DNA of 64,000 nt from an uncultured Clostridia bacterium (GTDB taxonomy: Bacteria; Bacillota; Clostridia; Oscillospirales; Acutalibacteraceae): the NCBI GenBank assembly GCA_937898625.1, contig CALEJF010000016.1:3063-67062 (forward strand), read 5' to 3'. The position numbers and the translations under genes were made by a program. Numbering within the stretch: the stretch's first letter is position 1; every line of letters starts with the position of its first letter. The notes under the pieces were generated by a model that was not told the DNA's origin, searched no databases, and worked only from the letters and a program-made list of their open reading frames with translations. Below are positions 42,308 through 51,131 of the stretch, one piece after another.

Positions 42308-42362
42308 ATATTGAATAATGAATAATTGTAGGGGACGGAGCCCACATCGTCCCGCTTTTAGT
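42290..42362. repeat. GAATAATGAA repeat and GTAGGGGACG palindrome fragment
   Basis: Repeated GAATAATGAA/GAATATTGAATAATG text spans the end of folD. TGTAGGGGACGGAGCC with GTCCC follows. Similar text lies near 570-615, and GTAGGGG also opens the palindrome at 36,124. Confidence 0.55.
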
Positions 42363-42376
42363 AAGAAGGTGAGAAA

Positions 42377-44854
42377 ATGACACAATTTAATGTTACGGGT
42401 ATGAGTTGTGCTGCCTGCGTTGCGCGTGTTGAAAAAGCCGTCAATGCGGTTGAAGGTGTCGATTCCTGTTCTGTCAGTCTTCTCACAAATTCAATGGGTG
42501 TTGAAGGCTCTGCAAACGCCGATAGAATCATTTCTGCCGTAAAAGAGGCAGGCTATGGCGCAAGTCTTAAAGATGCAAAGAATACGGCATCAGAGCCCAA
42601 CGACGAGTTGAAAGACACAGAAACTCCAAAACTCAAGAGAAGACTTTTTTCATCCTTAGGATTTTTAATAGTCCTAATGTATATATCAATGGGACATGTT
42701 ATGTGGGGCTGGTGGTTGCCCGAAGTACTGGCATCAAATCCACTTGCAATAGGTCTTTGTGAATTGCTTTTAACCATAATAGTAATGGTAATAAATCAGA
42801 AGTTCTTTATAAATGGTTTTAAAGGGCTTTTGCACCGCTCCCCTAATATGGATACTCTTGTTGCCCTTGGCTCAGGCGCATCCTTTGCTTACAGCACCTA
42901 TGTCTTATTTAAAATGACAGCAGATGTAGAAATGGCTCATCACTATTTACACGATTTCTATTTTGAGTCTGCCGCTATGATTTTAACCCTTATTACTGTG
43001 GGCAAAATGCTCGAAGCACACTCCAAGGGTAAAACTACAAATGCACTCAAATCATTAATGAAATTAGCACCCAAAACGGCGGTAATTCTTAAAGACGGAA
43101 CAGAAACAGAAGTGCCGATAGAACAAGTGCAAAAAGGTGATATTTTCATTGTCCGTCCCGGTGAGCAGATTTCCGTTGATGGTGTGATTATTGATGGACA
43201 CACTGCAGTTGATGAGTCAGCACTCACTGGTGAGAGTATTCCTGTTGACAAAACAGTTGGTGACAAAGTTTCGGGTGGCACAATAAATCAGTCAGGATTT
43301 ATTAAATGTGAAGCCCTGCGTGTTGGCGAAGACACTACACTTTCACAGATTATCAAAATGGTTAGTGATGCCGCTGCAACCAAAGCACCAATCGCAAAAA
43401 TAGCCGACAAGGTCTCAGGTGTGTTTGTGCCGGTTGTAATCACAATTGCTGTAATTACAACGATTGTTTGGCTTTTAACAGGGCAGACCTTCGGCTATGC
43501 TTTAGCTCGTGGTATTTCCGTTCTTGTTATCAGTTGCCCCTGCGCTTTGGGCCTTGCAACTCCCGTTGCAATTATGGTTGGTAATGGTGTGGGTGCAAAA
43601 AATGGGATTCTTTTTAAAACTGCAGTTTCACTTGAAGAAACCGGCAGAGTAAACACAGTCGTCCTTGATAAAACAGGTACAATCACCGAGGGTAAGCCCA
43701 AGGTTACGGATATTATACCAATAAGTGCAACGGAAAATGAACTTTTAGGTCTTGCTTATTCCCTTGAGATAAAGAGTGAGCATCCTTTGGCAAAAGCCAT
43801 TGTGCAAAAAGGGAAAGAAAGTCAAATACACATTTTAGATGTACAAAATTTCAAGGCTCTTTCAGGAAACGGAGTTACAGGAGAGCTAAATGGAAAAACT
43901 CTTTATGGTGGTAGCATTAAATTTATCAGCGAAAAGGTTTCTGTCGATGACGAAACAGTAAAACTGGCGGAAACACTTGCTAAAAATGGCAAAACACCAT
44001 TGTTTTTCAGTATGGATGGTCAACTCCTGGGCATAATTGCAGTAGCGGACACAATTAAAGAAGATAGCCCAAAAGCTATTAAAGAGTTGCAGAATATGGG
44101 TATTCGTGTTGTGATGCTTACAGGTGATAATGAAAAAACTGCCAATGCAATTGGTGCACAGGCAGGTGTAGATGAGGTTATTGCAGGAGTGATGCCTGAC
44201 GGAAAAGAAAAGGTTGTCCGTCGACTTAAAGACAAAGGCAAAGTTATTATGGTTGGTGACGGAATTAACGATGCACCTGCATTAACAAGAGCAGACATTG
44301 GAATTGCCATTGGTGCAGGTACGGATATTGCCATTGACTCGGCAGATATTGTTCTTATGAACAGCAAACTTTCCGATGTGCCTGCTGCAATTCGACTAAG
44401 CCGTGCAACACTAAAAAATATCCACGAAAATCTTTTCTGGGCGTTTTTCTATAATGCAATTGGGATACCTCTTGCGGCAGGTTTATTTATAAACCTTTTC
44501 GGTTGGGAGTTAAACCCGATGTTTGGTGCGGCGGCAATGAGCTTATCATCATTCTGTGTAGTATCAAATGCGTTGCGACTTAATTTTAAAGATATTCACA
44601 ACAGTAAAAAAGATAAAAAAATCAAATTTAAATATAAGGAGAAAAAACCTATGGAAATTACATTGAAAATTGAAGGTATGATGTGTCCGCATTGTGAGGC
44701 ACATGTTAAAAAAGCACTTGAAGGGGTGGCAGAGGTAAGAGAGGCAATTGTAAGCCACAAGGACGGCACAGCAATAGTTACTCTTGATGCAGATGCAGCT
44801 CCTGCAACTCTCAAAAAAGCAGTTGAGGAACAAGGGTACAAGGTAATAGAATAA
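42377..44854 (+). CDS. copA: Copper-type heavy-metal P1B-ATPase with N- and C-terminal HMA domains
   Basis: An 825-residue metal exporter. The N-terminal HMA has GMSCAACVARVEKAV. The actuator motif is ALTGESIPVDK. The helix-6 metal site is CPCALGLATPVA, of the copper/silver CPC type. Further motifs are DKTGTITEGKP, the SEHPLAKAI motif and MVGDGINDAPALTRADIG. After the last helix a basic linker leads to a second HMA (EGMMCPHCEAHVKKALEGV) starting at Met759, which has its own AAGGAG 9 bp upstream. This looks like a copA-copZ fusion and may also produce a free chaperone. No CsoR or CopY regulator is adjacent. Confidence 0.93.
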   Translation: MTQFNVTGMSCAACVARVEKAVNAVEGVDSCSVSLLTNSMGVEGSANADRIISAVKEAGYGASLKDAKNTASEPNDELKDTETPKLKRRLFSSLGFLIVLMYISMGHVMWGWWLPEVLASNPLAIGLCELLLTIIVMVINQKFFINGFKGLLHRSPNMDTLVALGSGASFAYSTYVLFKMTADVEMAHHYLHDFYFESAAMILTLITVGKMLEAHSKGKTTNALKSLMKLAPKTAVILKDGTETEVPIEQVQKGDIFIVRPGEQISVDGVIIDGHTAVDESALTGESIPVDKTVGDKVSGGTINQSGFIKCEALRVGEDTTLSQIIKMVSDAAATKAPIAKIADKVSGVFVPVVITIAVITTIVWLLTGQTFGYALARGISVLVISCPCALGLATPVAIMVGNGVGAKNGILFKTAVSLEETGRVNTVVLDKTGTITEGKPKVTDIIPISATENELLGLAYSLEIKSEHPLAKAIVQKGKESQIHILDVQNFKALSGNGVTGELNGKTLYGGSIKFISEKVSVDDETVKLAETLAKNGKTPLFFSMDGQLLGIIAVADTIKEDSPKAIKELQNMGIRVVMLTGDNEKTANAIGAQAGVDEVIAGVMPDGKEKVVRRLKDKGKVIMVGDGINDAPALTRADIGIAIGAGTDIAIDSADIVLMNSKLSDVPAAIRLSRATLKNIHENLFWAFFYNAIGIPLAAGLFINLFGWELNPMFGAAAMSLSSFCVVSNALRLNFKDIHNSKKDKKIKFKYKEKKPMEITLKIEGMMCPHCEAHVKKALEGVAEVREAIVSHKDGTAIVTLDADAAPATLKKAVEEQGYKVIE

Positions 44855-44863
44855 AACTTGTAA

Positions 44864-44890
44864 GAGGACGTCGACTCGGCGTCCTTTTTC
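44864..44890 (+). terminator. Terminator of the copA gene
   Basis: GAGGACG...CGTCCT hairpin (44864-44885) followed by TTTTTC. Confidence 0.75.
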
Positions 44891-44931
44891 TTTACGCAAC
44901 AAACTCCAATTTATCTAACTCTTTACGCAAT

Positions 44932-44966
44932 AAAAAAGCCGAACAGAATCTGTTCGGCTTTTTTTG
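44932..44966. terminator. Bidirectional terminator, serving metA
   Basis: A 15-bp stem built on GCCGAACAG/CTGTTCGGC, flanked by A6 and T7, lies at the 3' end of metA. Confidence 0.9.
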
Positions 44967-45884
44967 CTACTTAATCTCATTTACATCATACGGTGTTCGT
45001 TGATACACAAAGTAGTTGAGCCAGTTTTGGAACAACAAACTGCCTGCACCACGCCAAGTGAGTGGAGGAGTAAGTCGTGTATCATCGTTAGGAAAATAGT
45101 TGTAAGGGAGCTTAATATCCAAACCCTTATGTAAATCCCTGAAATATTCACGAGCAAGTGTGTCGCTGTCATATTCGCTATGACCTGTGCAGTAGAAATT
45201 TCTGCATTCCATATCTGCCACAAGGTGAACACCTGAAATCTCGGAATATGAGAGAATCTGCAAGTCTTTAATGAGGGCTATATCCTCTTTTTTGGTTTCT
45301 GTGTGCCTTGAATGTGGTACATAGAAAAGGTCGCTGAAACCACGGAGTAACGGATGATACATATCAAGTGGCTTGTGTGGGAAAACACCAAACATCTTTT
45401 CAGGTAACTTGTACTTTGGTATTCCATAGTGGTAATAAAGCGCAGCCTGAGCACCCCAACAAATGTGAAATGATGAGTAAACATGACTCTTTGCCCAGTC
45501 GAAAATTGTGCAAAGCTCGTCCCAATAGTCAACATCTTCAAAAGGCATCATTTCAACAGGAGCACCTGTGACAATCATACCGTCAAATTTCTGGTCCTTT
45601 ATGTCGTCAAAGGTCTTATAAAATTTGAGCATATGCTCTTTGCTTGTATTCTTGCTCTCGTGAGTAGCAACCTGCAAAAGTTCAATCTCAACCTGCAAAG
45701 GGGTGTTACTCAAAAGCCTTAAAATCTGGGTTTCTGTTTCGATTTTAGTAGGCATTAAGTTAAGAAGAATAATTTTAAGCGGACGAATATCCTGAATACT
45801 CGCTCTTTGCTCTGTCATAACAAAAATATTTTCTAACTCAAGATTATGTCTTGCGGGTAACTGGTCGTCAATTTTAATAGGCAT
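44967..45884 (-). CDS. metA: Homoserine O-acetyltransferase (MetA family)
   Basis: A 305-residue MetA-type enzyme, first step of methionine synthesis from homoserine. The start MPIKIDDQLPAR at 45884 is chosen because GAGGTGG precedes it and it gives the usual 305-residue length. Catalytic Cys142 is in SFHICWGAQAALYYHYGI. Position 111 is Glu (IVTGAPVE), which in this family marks acetyl-CoA rather than succinyl-CoA as donor. Active-site text near the end, FYCTGHSEYDSDTLAREY, is also conserved. It is monocistronic; no S-box or T-box is visible in the short leader. Confidence 0.95.
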   Translation of the reverse strand: MPIKIDDQLPARHNLELENIFVMTEQRASIQDIRPLKIILLNLMPTKIETETQILRLLSNTPLQVEIELLQVATHESKNTSKEHMLKFYKTFDDIKDQKFDGMIVTGAPVEMMPFEDVDYWDELCTIFDWAKSHVYSSFHICWGAQAALYYHYGIPKYKLPEKMFGVFPHKPLDMYHPLLRGFSDLFYVPHSRHTETKKEDIALIKDLQILSYSEISGVHLVADMECRNFYCTGHSEYDSDTLAREYFRDLHKGLDIKLPYNYFPNDDTRLTPPLTWRGAGSLLFQNWLNYFVYQRTPYDVNEIK

Positions 45885-45978
45885 TTCGTCCACCTCAATT
45901 CGTTTTAATATTTGTGCTATGCACAATTTGGTATTTTAACATATTAAAAATATATTGTCAAAGGATATTATATTTTAA

Positions 45979-46569
45979 TTAAACAATATTCTCTGTTTTC
46001 ATTTTTCTGTAAGTGTGTTTAATTGTTTTATTGAGTATATCAAAATTTGTATGTAAATCTATTGGTATGAAAAATTTAAAGCTTCCCATCTTACCATTTG
46101 TTTTCCGGAAAATCAATTCAACTTTTTTTATACCAACACGAGCACCAGGACCAGTTTGATTTGCCTTGTGCATTATCAGGTTTTTATCTTTTTCCCAAAC
46201 AGAATCACGTGTTGCGAAGGCAACATCAGAAATATTGGTAGATAAACTTGTCATATCAGCCCAGTATATTGCTTTTTTGTATAGCAAACATTTCAATTGA
46301 ATTTTTTCAGTATCTATTGTCAGGTGTCTTGGAAGTATTATTATCAAAGAAACTAAAGAGATTATGAAAGTAGTAACAATTAAGGATATGAAGAAAAAGT
46401 CAAAACCCTTGTCTATACATTTTTCAATGGCAAAAAAAGATAGAAGAGAAAAAGGTAAAGTAACGAAAAGGAATATTCCACCAATATATGTCCGTGCTAT
46501 ATTAGATTCTGTAGTGTTAATCTTTAGTGGCAAATAATATATACTATTATTGTATTCATATTCTCCCAT
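45979..46569 (-). CDS. Membrane protein of unknown function (two TM, PH-like)
   Basis: A 196-residue protein. Two membrane helices lie at about residues 28-50 and 58-80. The rest (residues ~85-196) looks like a beta-rich cytosolic domain: LPRHLTIDTEKIQLKC, AIYWADMTSLS and VELIFRKTNGKMGSFKFF. This is similar in style to bacterial PH-like domains. No family name can be given. The gene starts 15 bp after the stop of the metallophosphoesterase gene on the same strand, so the two may be co-transcribed. Confidence 0.6.
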   Translation of the reverse strand: MGEYEYNNSIYYLPLKINTTESNIARTYIGGIFLFVTLPFSLLSFFAIEKCIDKGFDFFFISLIVTTFIISLVSLIIILPRHLTIDTEKIQLKCLLYKKAIYWADMTSLSTNISDVAFATRDSVWEKDKNLIMHKANQTGPGARVGIKKVELIFRKTNGKMGSFKFFIPIDLHTNFDILNKTIKHTYRKMKTENIV

Positions 46570-46583
46570 TTATAAACTCCTAT

Positions 46584-47519
46584 TTATACATCAACTGTAT
46601 ATTCAATCTCCAGCCACTTATGCTCTGCATAGTTTCTCATACGAACAAGAATTTCATCTTCACAAACCTCAACATAAAGTCCCATACCCTTATTTTGAAT
46701 GTCGGCATCACCAACATTGTTATCAGCACCAAAAGCGGGAACGCTGATATATGTAATATTATCTTCGTTTACATGTGAAACTTGATTATCATAAAGTCCC
46801 ATATGTAAGTGACCGGAGAAATAAACGATTTTGCTTTCACATTCTGTTAATATGGTACGGAGTTTTTCGCTGTCTTCACCGATATGCCCTTCTGCCCACA
46901 CATTTCCCCAAGTATGGTTTAACGGATAGTGGTTGAGAATAAAAATCGGTTTACCATTCTTTTCAGCGATTTCAAGTTCATCTTCAAGCCAGGCAAGTTG
47001 TTCTGAAGAAATATATTGCTGTACTCCTGCATCGGTTTCTGATGATAAAACAATAAATTTATAACCGTTAATTTCTCGGCTGTAATATGCCTTTTCAATA
47101 TCTTCGTCTACAAATGCGTTGTAAAAACTGATAAACTGATTAGCCTGTGTGTTATAGTCACCTGAATTCTGTGCACTTGGGCAAAGGTCATGGTTACCGG
47201 ATGTAACAAGCACATTTTCAATATGGTTATATCGGTCAAGAATACCATAGAAAAATGTGTGTTCAATTTTTTGACCATTCATCGTGTTGTCGCCCAAGAA
47301 AACAATCACATCGTTCCTTGTAGCGGAGTTTACATCACGGATTCCCTCACCGAAAAGATTGAATCTTTCGGTGTTATTGCCCTCCATATGCACATCGGAA
47401 AGTACAGAAAACACTAATTCAGGGTCTTCACTCTTTGGCGAGTATTCCGAGATGTTTCCCGCTGGGAGATAAACGAAAAATGCAAGAATTGTTGCTATTA
47501 TTTTATAAAAGATATTCAT
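46584..47519 (-). CDS. Secreted calcineurin-like metallophosphoesterase
   Basis: A 311-residue protein with a signal peptide (residues 1-22, charged then hydrophobic, LPAGN). The metallophosphoesterase metal motifs are in order: FSVLSDVHMEGNN, VIVFLGDNTMNGQ, LVTSGNHDLCP, FILNHYPLNHTW and VYFSGHLHMGLYD. It would hydrolyse phosphoesters outside the cell; the substrate is unknown. The N-terminal signal resembles those of the secreted glycosidases at 1264 and 7984. It precedes the PH-like membrane gene. Confidence 0.88.
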   Translation of the reverse strand: MNIFYKIIATILAFFVYLPAGNISEYSPKSEDPELVFSVLSDVHMEGNNTERFNLFGEGIRDVNSATRNDVIVFLGDNTMNGQKIEHTFFYGILDRYNHIENVLVTSGNHDLCPSAQNSGDYNTQANQFISFYNAFVDEDIEKAYYSREINGYKFIVLSSETDAGVQQYISSEQLAWLEDELEIAEKNGKPIFILNHYPLNHTWGNVWAEGHIGEDSEKLRTILTECESKIVYFSGHLHMGLYDNQVSHVNEDNITYISVPAFGADNNVGDADIQNKGMGLYVEVCEDEILVRMRNYAEHKWLEIEYTVDV

Positions 47520-47733
47520 TATCTCAAGTCCTTTGTTTGAGTATTATATTCTTTCAACGCGTTGTATTCAATATAATTCCAATGTTGTTCAAAATCCGTT
47601 TGATTACATATAATGTGCAAGTAAATGCCTTTTATCCTTGATGCAAATTGTTACAAAATAACAACCATTTTGGGAATAATCGTATCCTTGTAACCTTATG
47701 CTCTTCTTTTTGGTAATTGTTTATCGCTCATAA

Positions 47734-48831
47734 TTACAATATTTCAGCTAATATGCTGTTCGACATTAAAAACCCTTTTGGGGTTAATGCCAGACCATTT
47801 TCATTTTTGAGCATATATCCGTTATCAATGAAAATTTTTGATTTATCATATATTTCATTTGGAATATTAAACCCAAATCTCTCGAAAACTCTATTTTCAT
47901 TGAGTCCCTCAACAAGGCGTAAATTGAGCATTGCATATTCCGTGAAATCTCCACCGAAACCATCTTGGATAGGGGAGTTGCCATTCATAAATGCATTAAA
48001 ATCTCGGTCAAAATAAAACCTCTTACCATCTAAAAATGAATGTGCCGACGGACCAAGTCCAAGATATTCTTCACAATGCCAATATTTGAGATTGTGTTTG
48101 CTTTCATATCCTTTTTTTGAGAAGTTTGAAATTTCATATTGCATTATGCCGTTGCTTTCAAGAACTTCGCACATCTGTAAATACAAATCTGCAGTCAAAT
48201 CATCATCGGGAAAATTGTATTTATCTTGATTTCTATAAAAATGAGTATTCTCTTCAAGTTTAAGCATATATGCACTGATATGTGGCACGTCAAGAGAAAT
48301 GCAGAAATCAAGGGTTTCATTTAAACTCTTTTCCGTTTGGTTGGGTACACCCAACATAACATCAAGAGTAATATTCTCAAAACCTACTCTTTGAGCCATT
48401 CTAACTGCGTTTTCAACTTGCTTTCTGTCACTTAATCTGCCCAAAACTCGTCTTTCACTATCAATGGCAGATTGAATTCCCATTGAAATTCTGTTTACTC
48501 CACAATTGTATAAAGCCTTGAAAAAGTCTTTGTCAAGTCCGTGGGGATTACATTCAACGGTAATTTCTGCATCATTTGTTAAAAAACTTTTTTTGCAAGT
48601 ATCAACAAGAGTTTTTAGGTTTTCTGCCCCTAAAACTGATGGAGTACCACCGCCGATGTAAAGTGTATCGCCTTTACGCATTAAGGTAGAAATACTTGAT
48701 TGAACCCTGTCTTTTAAAACTTTTGTGTAGTCATCCTTTTCTGTGTCTTTACCTAAAAATGAGTAAAAATCACAGTAAGGGCATTTGGACTTGCAAAAGG
48801 GAATGTGTAAGTATAAACCTATGTTTTTCAT
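47734..48831 (-). CDS. hemW: Radical SAM heme chaperone HemW-like
   Basis: A 365-residue radical SAM protein of the HemN/HemW family. The cluster motif is LHIPFCKSKCPYCDFYSF near residue 13, and YIGGGTPSVLG follows. VNRISMGIQSAIDSERRVLGR and NITLDVMLGVPNQTEKS are family blocks. It has the HemW length and the C-x3-C-x2-C motif. The operon context (lepA-ybaK-hemW) is standard for HemW in Firmicutes, where hemW often sits next to lepA. Its ATG overlaps the stop of the upstream gene (ATGA). Confidence 0.93.
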   Translation of the reverse strand: MKNIGLYLHIPFCKSKCPYCDFYSFLGKDTEKDDYTKVLKDRVQSSISTLMRKGDTLYIGGGTPSVLGAENLKTLVDTCKKSFLTNDAEITVECNPHGLDKDFFKALYNCGVNRISMGIQSAIDSERRVLGRLSDRKQVENAVRMAQRVGFENITLDVMLGVPNQTEKSLNETLDFCISLDVPHISAYMLKLEENTHFYRNQDKYNFPDDDLTADLYLQMCEVLESNGIMQYEISNFSKKGYESKHNLKYWHCEEYLGLGPSAHSFLDGKRFYFDRDFNAFMNGNSPIQDGFGGDFTEYAMLNLRLVEGLNENRVFERFGFNIPNEIYDKSKIFIDNGYMLKNENGLALTPKGFLMSNSILAEIL

Positions 48832-49310
48832 ACTTTTATGTAGGAAATTGTGTGGCCACAGGATTTTACATACTTAACAAGGTCATCGAATTTCAAGAAT
48901 ACTGTTGCTGTATTGTCGTTTGGATGGCAACCAACAATTTCTTCCTTTTTCAAGTCTGCATCAAAGTAGATTTCCAATTCTTTTTCGGTGTCATAAATAA
49001 CACCGAAAGGAGAAACAGAGCCTTTTTCAACCTTTAAGTATCTGTCCAATCTTTCATCGGATGCGAAACTTAATTTTGTTGAGTCAATTTCTGCACGGAT
49101 TAACTGCAAATTTGCCCTTTTGTCACCGTGAAGAACAACAAGCATATTTCTTGTACCCTTAACATCACGAAGGACAAGGTTTTTTGGAATATGACCGTGT
49201 TCAGTAAGGCGATATTCGTCAATTTCTTCCATTGTGAAAGCAGCAGGATGCTCAACCTTTTTATATTCAATTTCTAATTCTGCTAATTTTTCAAAAATTT
49301 CCTTATTCAT
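48828..49310 (-). CDS. YbaK/EbsC-type aminoacyl-tRNA deacylase
   Basis: A 160-residue protein of the YbaK/ProX editing family, which removes wrongly attached amino acids from tRNA (often Ala-tRNA-Pro or Cys-tRNA-Pro). Visible signatures are VEHPAAFTMEEI, HIPKNLVLRDVKG and LVVLHGDKRANL, then GSVSPFGVIYDTEK, the conserved SxSPFG loop. The start overlaps the lepA end; the in-frame ATGATG gives 49313 or 49310. No strong ribosome-binding site is present, which suggests coupling to lepA. Confidence 0.88.
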   Translation of the reverse strand: MNKEIFEKLAELEIEYKKVEHPAAFTMEEIDEYRLTEHGHIPKNLVLRDVKGTRNMLVVLHGDKRANLQLIRAEIDSTKLSFASDERLDRYLKVEKGSVSPFGVIYDTEKELEIYFDADLKKEEIVGCHPNDNTATVFLKFDDLVKYVKSCGHTISYIKV

Positions 49311-51111
49311 CATCAAGTTTAAGCACAGCCATAAATGCCTCTTGTGGTACTTCAACAGTACCGAAGTGACGCATGCGCTTTTTACCTTCTTTCTGTTTTT
49401 CAAGCAATTTCTTTTTACGGGTAATATCACCGCCATAGCATTTTGCAAGAACATCTTTTCGCATAGCCTTAACGGTTTCACGGGCAATAACCTTGCCACC
49501 GATAGCCATTTGAATTGGAATTTCAAACATCTGGCGAGGAATGTTATCTTTGAGTTTTTCAGCGATTCTGCGAGCCTTTGCATAAGCCTTTTCAGAGTGA
49601 ATCATAAATGAAAGTGCATCAATAATATCACCATTGAGAAGAACATCAAGTTTAATGATGCTTGAACGCTGATAGTCACTCATTTCGTAGTCGAATGATG
49701 CGTAACCACGAGTGCGTGATTTAAGCACATCAAAAAAGTCGTAAATGATTTCGTTAAGTGGGAGAATATAGTGTAAATCAACTCTATCACTTGCAAGGTG
49801 TGTTGTGTTCACATAAACACCGCGTCTGTCCTGACAAAGATTCATAATTGTACCGATATATTCAGGCGGAGCATAAATGTGAGCTTCAACAGTCGGTTCT
49901 TCACAATAATCAATATTTGCAGGGTCAGGGTAATGGCTTGGGTTGTCAATTTCAATAACCTCACCATTTGTAAGGTGAACTTTATAAATAACACTTGGAA
50001 TTGTTGTAACAAGGTCAAGGTTATATTCTCTTTCAAGTCTTTCCTGAATAATTTCAAGGTGTAGTAACCCTAAAAATCCGCAGCGGAAACCGAATCCTAA
50101 AGCACCCGATGTTTCAGGCTCAAAGGAAAGGGCTGCGTCGTTTAACTGCAATTTTTCAAGTGCTTCACGCAAGTTTTCATAGTCAGCACCGTCGGCAGGA
50201 TAAACACCGCAGAAAACCATTGGATTAACTTTTCTGTAACCTGCTAGTGCTTCGGATGCCGGATTTTCTGCAGTTGTAACTGTGTCACCAACACGGGCAT
50301 CGCCAACAGTTTTGATGGATGCAGTAATATATCCAACCTCACCCGATGTGAGTTCTTTTTGTGGCTCCATAGCATTCGGACGCATGTATCCGACTTCAAC
50401 AACATTGAATTCTGCACCCGTTGCCATCATTCGCATTGTGTCACCGGGTTTAATCTTACCGTCCATAACACGGACATAAACGATAACACCTTTGTAACTG
50501 TCATAAACAGAGTCAAAAACAAGTGCACGTAACGGTTCATCATCGCGATTTTCAGGTGGTGGAACAAGTGAAACAATGCTTTCAAGGACTGCCTCGATAT
50601 TTTCACCTGTTTTTGCAGAAACTCTTGGTGCTTCATCACAAGGAAGACCAATAACCTCTTCAACTTCGTTTGCAACTCGGTCGGGGTCAGCGGCAGGAAG
50701 GTCAATTTTATTGATAACAGGTACTAATTCAAGGTCGTGGTCAAGTGCTAAATATGTGTTAGCAAGTGTCTGTGCCTCAACACCTTGGGATGCGTCGATA
50801 ATAAGCACAGCACCTTCACAAGCAGCAAGTGAACGTGAAACTTCATAATTAAAGTCAACGTGACCGGGGGTGTCAATAAGGTTCAATTCGTATGTATTGC
50901 CGTCCTTTGCCTTGTAGTCAAGTTTAACGGCATGAGCTTTGATTGTGATACCACGCTCACGCTCCAAGTCCATATTATCAAGTAATTGTTCGGTCATATC
51001 GCGCTTTGCGACAGTTTCAGTAAGTTCCAGAAGTCTGTCTGCAAGGGTACTCTTACCATGGTCGATATGAGCGATAATTGAAAAATTTCGGATATTGTCT
51101 TTCTTAGCCAT
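49303..51111 (-). CDS. lepA: Elongation factor 4 (LepA)
   Basis: A 602-residue translational GTPase that acts on stalled or mis-translocated ribosomes. The G domain shows IAHIDHGKSTLADRLLE, DTPGHVDFNYEVSRSL and VINKIDLPAADPDRV. The C-terminal LepA-specific part contains RQMFEIPIQMAIGGKVIARE and RRHFGTVE-like text near the end (KKRMRHFGTVEVPQ). Length is typical. It lies in the run obg-mrnC-yitT-lepA. Confidence 0.97.
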   Translation of the reverse strand: MAKKDNIRNFSIIAHIDHGKSTLADRLLELTETVAKRDMTEQLLDNMDLERERGITIKAHAVKLDYKAKDGNTYELNLIDTPGHVDFNYEVSRSLAACEGAVLIIDASQGVEAQTLANTYLALDHDLELVPVINKIDLPAADPDRVANEVEEVIGLPCDEAPRVSAKTGENIEAVLESIVSLVPPPENRDDEPLRALVFDSVYDSYKGVIVYVRVMDGKIKPGDTMRMMATGAEFNVVEVGYMRPNAMEPQKELTSGEVGYITASIKTVGDARVGDTVTTAENPASEALAGYRKVNPMVFCGVYPADGADYENLREALEKLQLNDAALSFEPETSGALGFGFRCGFLGLLHLEIIQERLEREYNLDLVTTIPSVIYKVHLTNGEVIEIDNPSHYPDPANIDYCEEPTVEAHIYAPPEYIGTIMNLCQDRRGVYVNTTHLASDRVDLHYILPLNEIIYDFFDVLKSRTRGYASFDYEMSDYQRSSIIKLDVLLNGDIIDALSFMIHSEKAYAKARRIAEKLKDNIPRQMFEIPIQMAIGGKVIARETVKAMRKDVLAKCYGGDITRKKKLLEKQKEGKKRMRHFGTVEVPQEAFMAVLKLDDE

Positions 51112-51131
51112 ATATTACCTCATAAAATGAA

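Noticed and set aside
47648..47664. TTGTTA-CAAAA-TAACAA as a second Rex operator
   Set aside because: The spacer is 5 bp rather than 6, and it lies between the 3' end of hemW and the upstream end of a metallophosphoesterase gene, with no promoter or redox gene nearby.
49313..49583. N-terminal 90 codons of the open frame leading into the YbaK-like gene
   Set aside because: They lie in the other frame of lepA and lack YbaK homology. The family begins at MNKEIFEKL.
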